Shown here piece after piece: positions 6,030-6,051 of a DNA stretch of 6,051 bases (positions within the stretch are counted from its first letter, which is position 1; every line of letters starts with the position of its first letter). Source of the stretch: Thermoplasmata archaeon (GTDB lineage: Archaea; Thermoplasmatota; Thermoplasmata; Thermoplasmatales; Thermoplasmataceae); assembly GCA_021833045.1 (NCBI GenBank), contig JAKBGP010000142.1, positions 1 through 6,051 of the forward strand, given 5' to 3'. Made by a program: the position numbers and the translations under genes. The notes beneath the pieces were generated by a model. The model was not told the origin of the DNA. It ran no database searches and saw only the letters and a program-made list of their open reading frames with translations.

Positions 6030-6051
6030 ATAAGTGCCTTAAGAGATCGGA

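Noticed and set aside
6030..6051. Possible 3' end of a convergent minus-strand gene after the nitrilase-family stop.
   Set aside because: A minus-strand stop triplet exists at 6039-6041, but only about three codons would be visible, so nothing can be supported.
1..6051. Mobile elements, CRISPR arrays, tRNA genes, attachment sites or an undescribed defence-type system.
   Set aside because: No repeats of the required size, no transposase or integrase, no cloverleaf, and the genes are a continuous set of recognised housekeeping families.

Overview
This window is archaeal. It begins with the broadly conserved archaeal translation and ribosome-biogenesis gene string L44e, S27e, aIF2-alpha, Nop10 and a PAC2-family protein. 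These are followed by both subunits of DNA topoisomerase VI and then a nitrilase-superfamily hydrolase. Every gene is on the plus strand. Arginine is coded mostly by AGG/AGA, the DNA is AT-rich by eye, and intergenic space is minimal. Protein features (an archaeal-type aIF2-alpha, and a 614-residue Top6B with an extra C-terminal region as in Methanosarcina) point to a euryarchaeote. The AT-rich style and short leaders would suit a Thermoplasmata-like lineage, but I cannot prove this from the window.

Region 1 (1-2107) looks like one operon. The L44e gene is cut by the window start. S27e overlaps it by one base (TAATG). aIF2-alpha follows 5 bp after S27e. Nop10 overlaps aIF2-alpha (ATGA). The PAC2 gene begins inside the 3' end of Nop10, whose acidic tail codons double as the PAC2 ribosome binding site. 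The operon links two ribosomal proteins, the start-tRNA delivery factor, the pseudouridylation RNP protein and a likely proteasome-assembly factor.

Region 2 (2108-2235) is a 128 bp gap. It holds a hairpin plus T-tract that looks like the end of the first operon, and a TATA-like box placed for a leaderless topoisomerase VI transcript.

Region 3 (2236-5149) is the top6B-top6A pair, overlapping by 14 bp. It encodes the A2B2 ATP-dependent type IIB topoisomerase that relaxes and decatenates DNA. Bergerat-fold, H2TH, transducer, catalytic-tyrosine and Toprim elements are all readable and look intact.

Region 4 (5150-6051) is a short T-tract and promoter-like gap followed by a complete carbon-nitrogen hydrolase with an intact Glu-Lys-Cys triad. 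The last 22 bases hold nothing I can assign.

The window is mostly ordinary, well-preserved housekeeping DNA. I found no mobile element, CRISPR array, RNA gene or evidence of an undescribed system. The points worth a second look are the presence of topoisomerase VI if this is a Thermoplasmatales genome, an arginine in the WKxY position of Top6B, the HbYX-like end of the PAC2 protein, and the compact overlapping translation signals.
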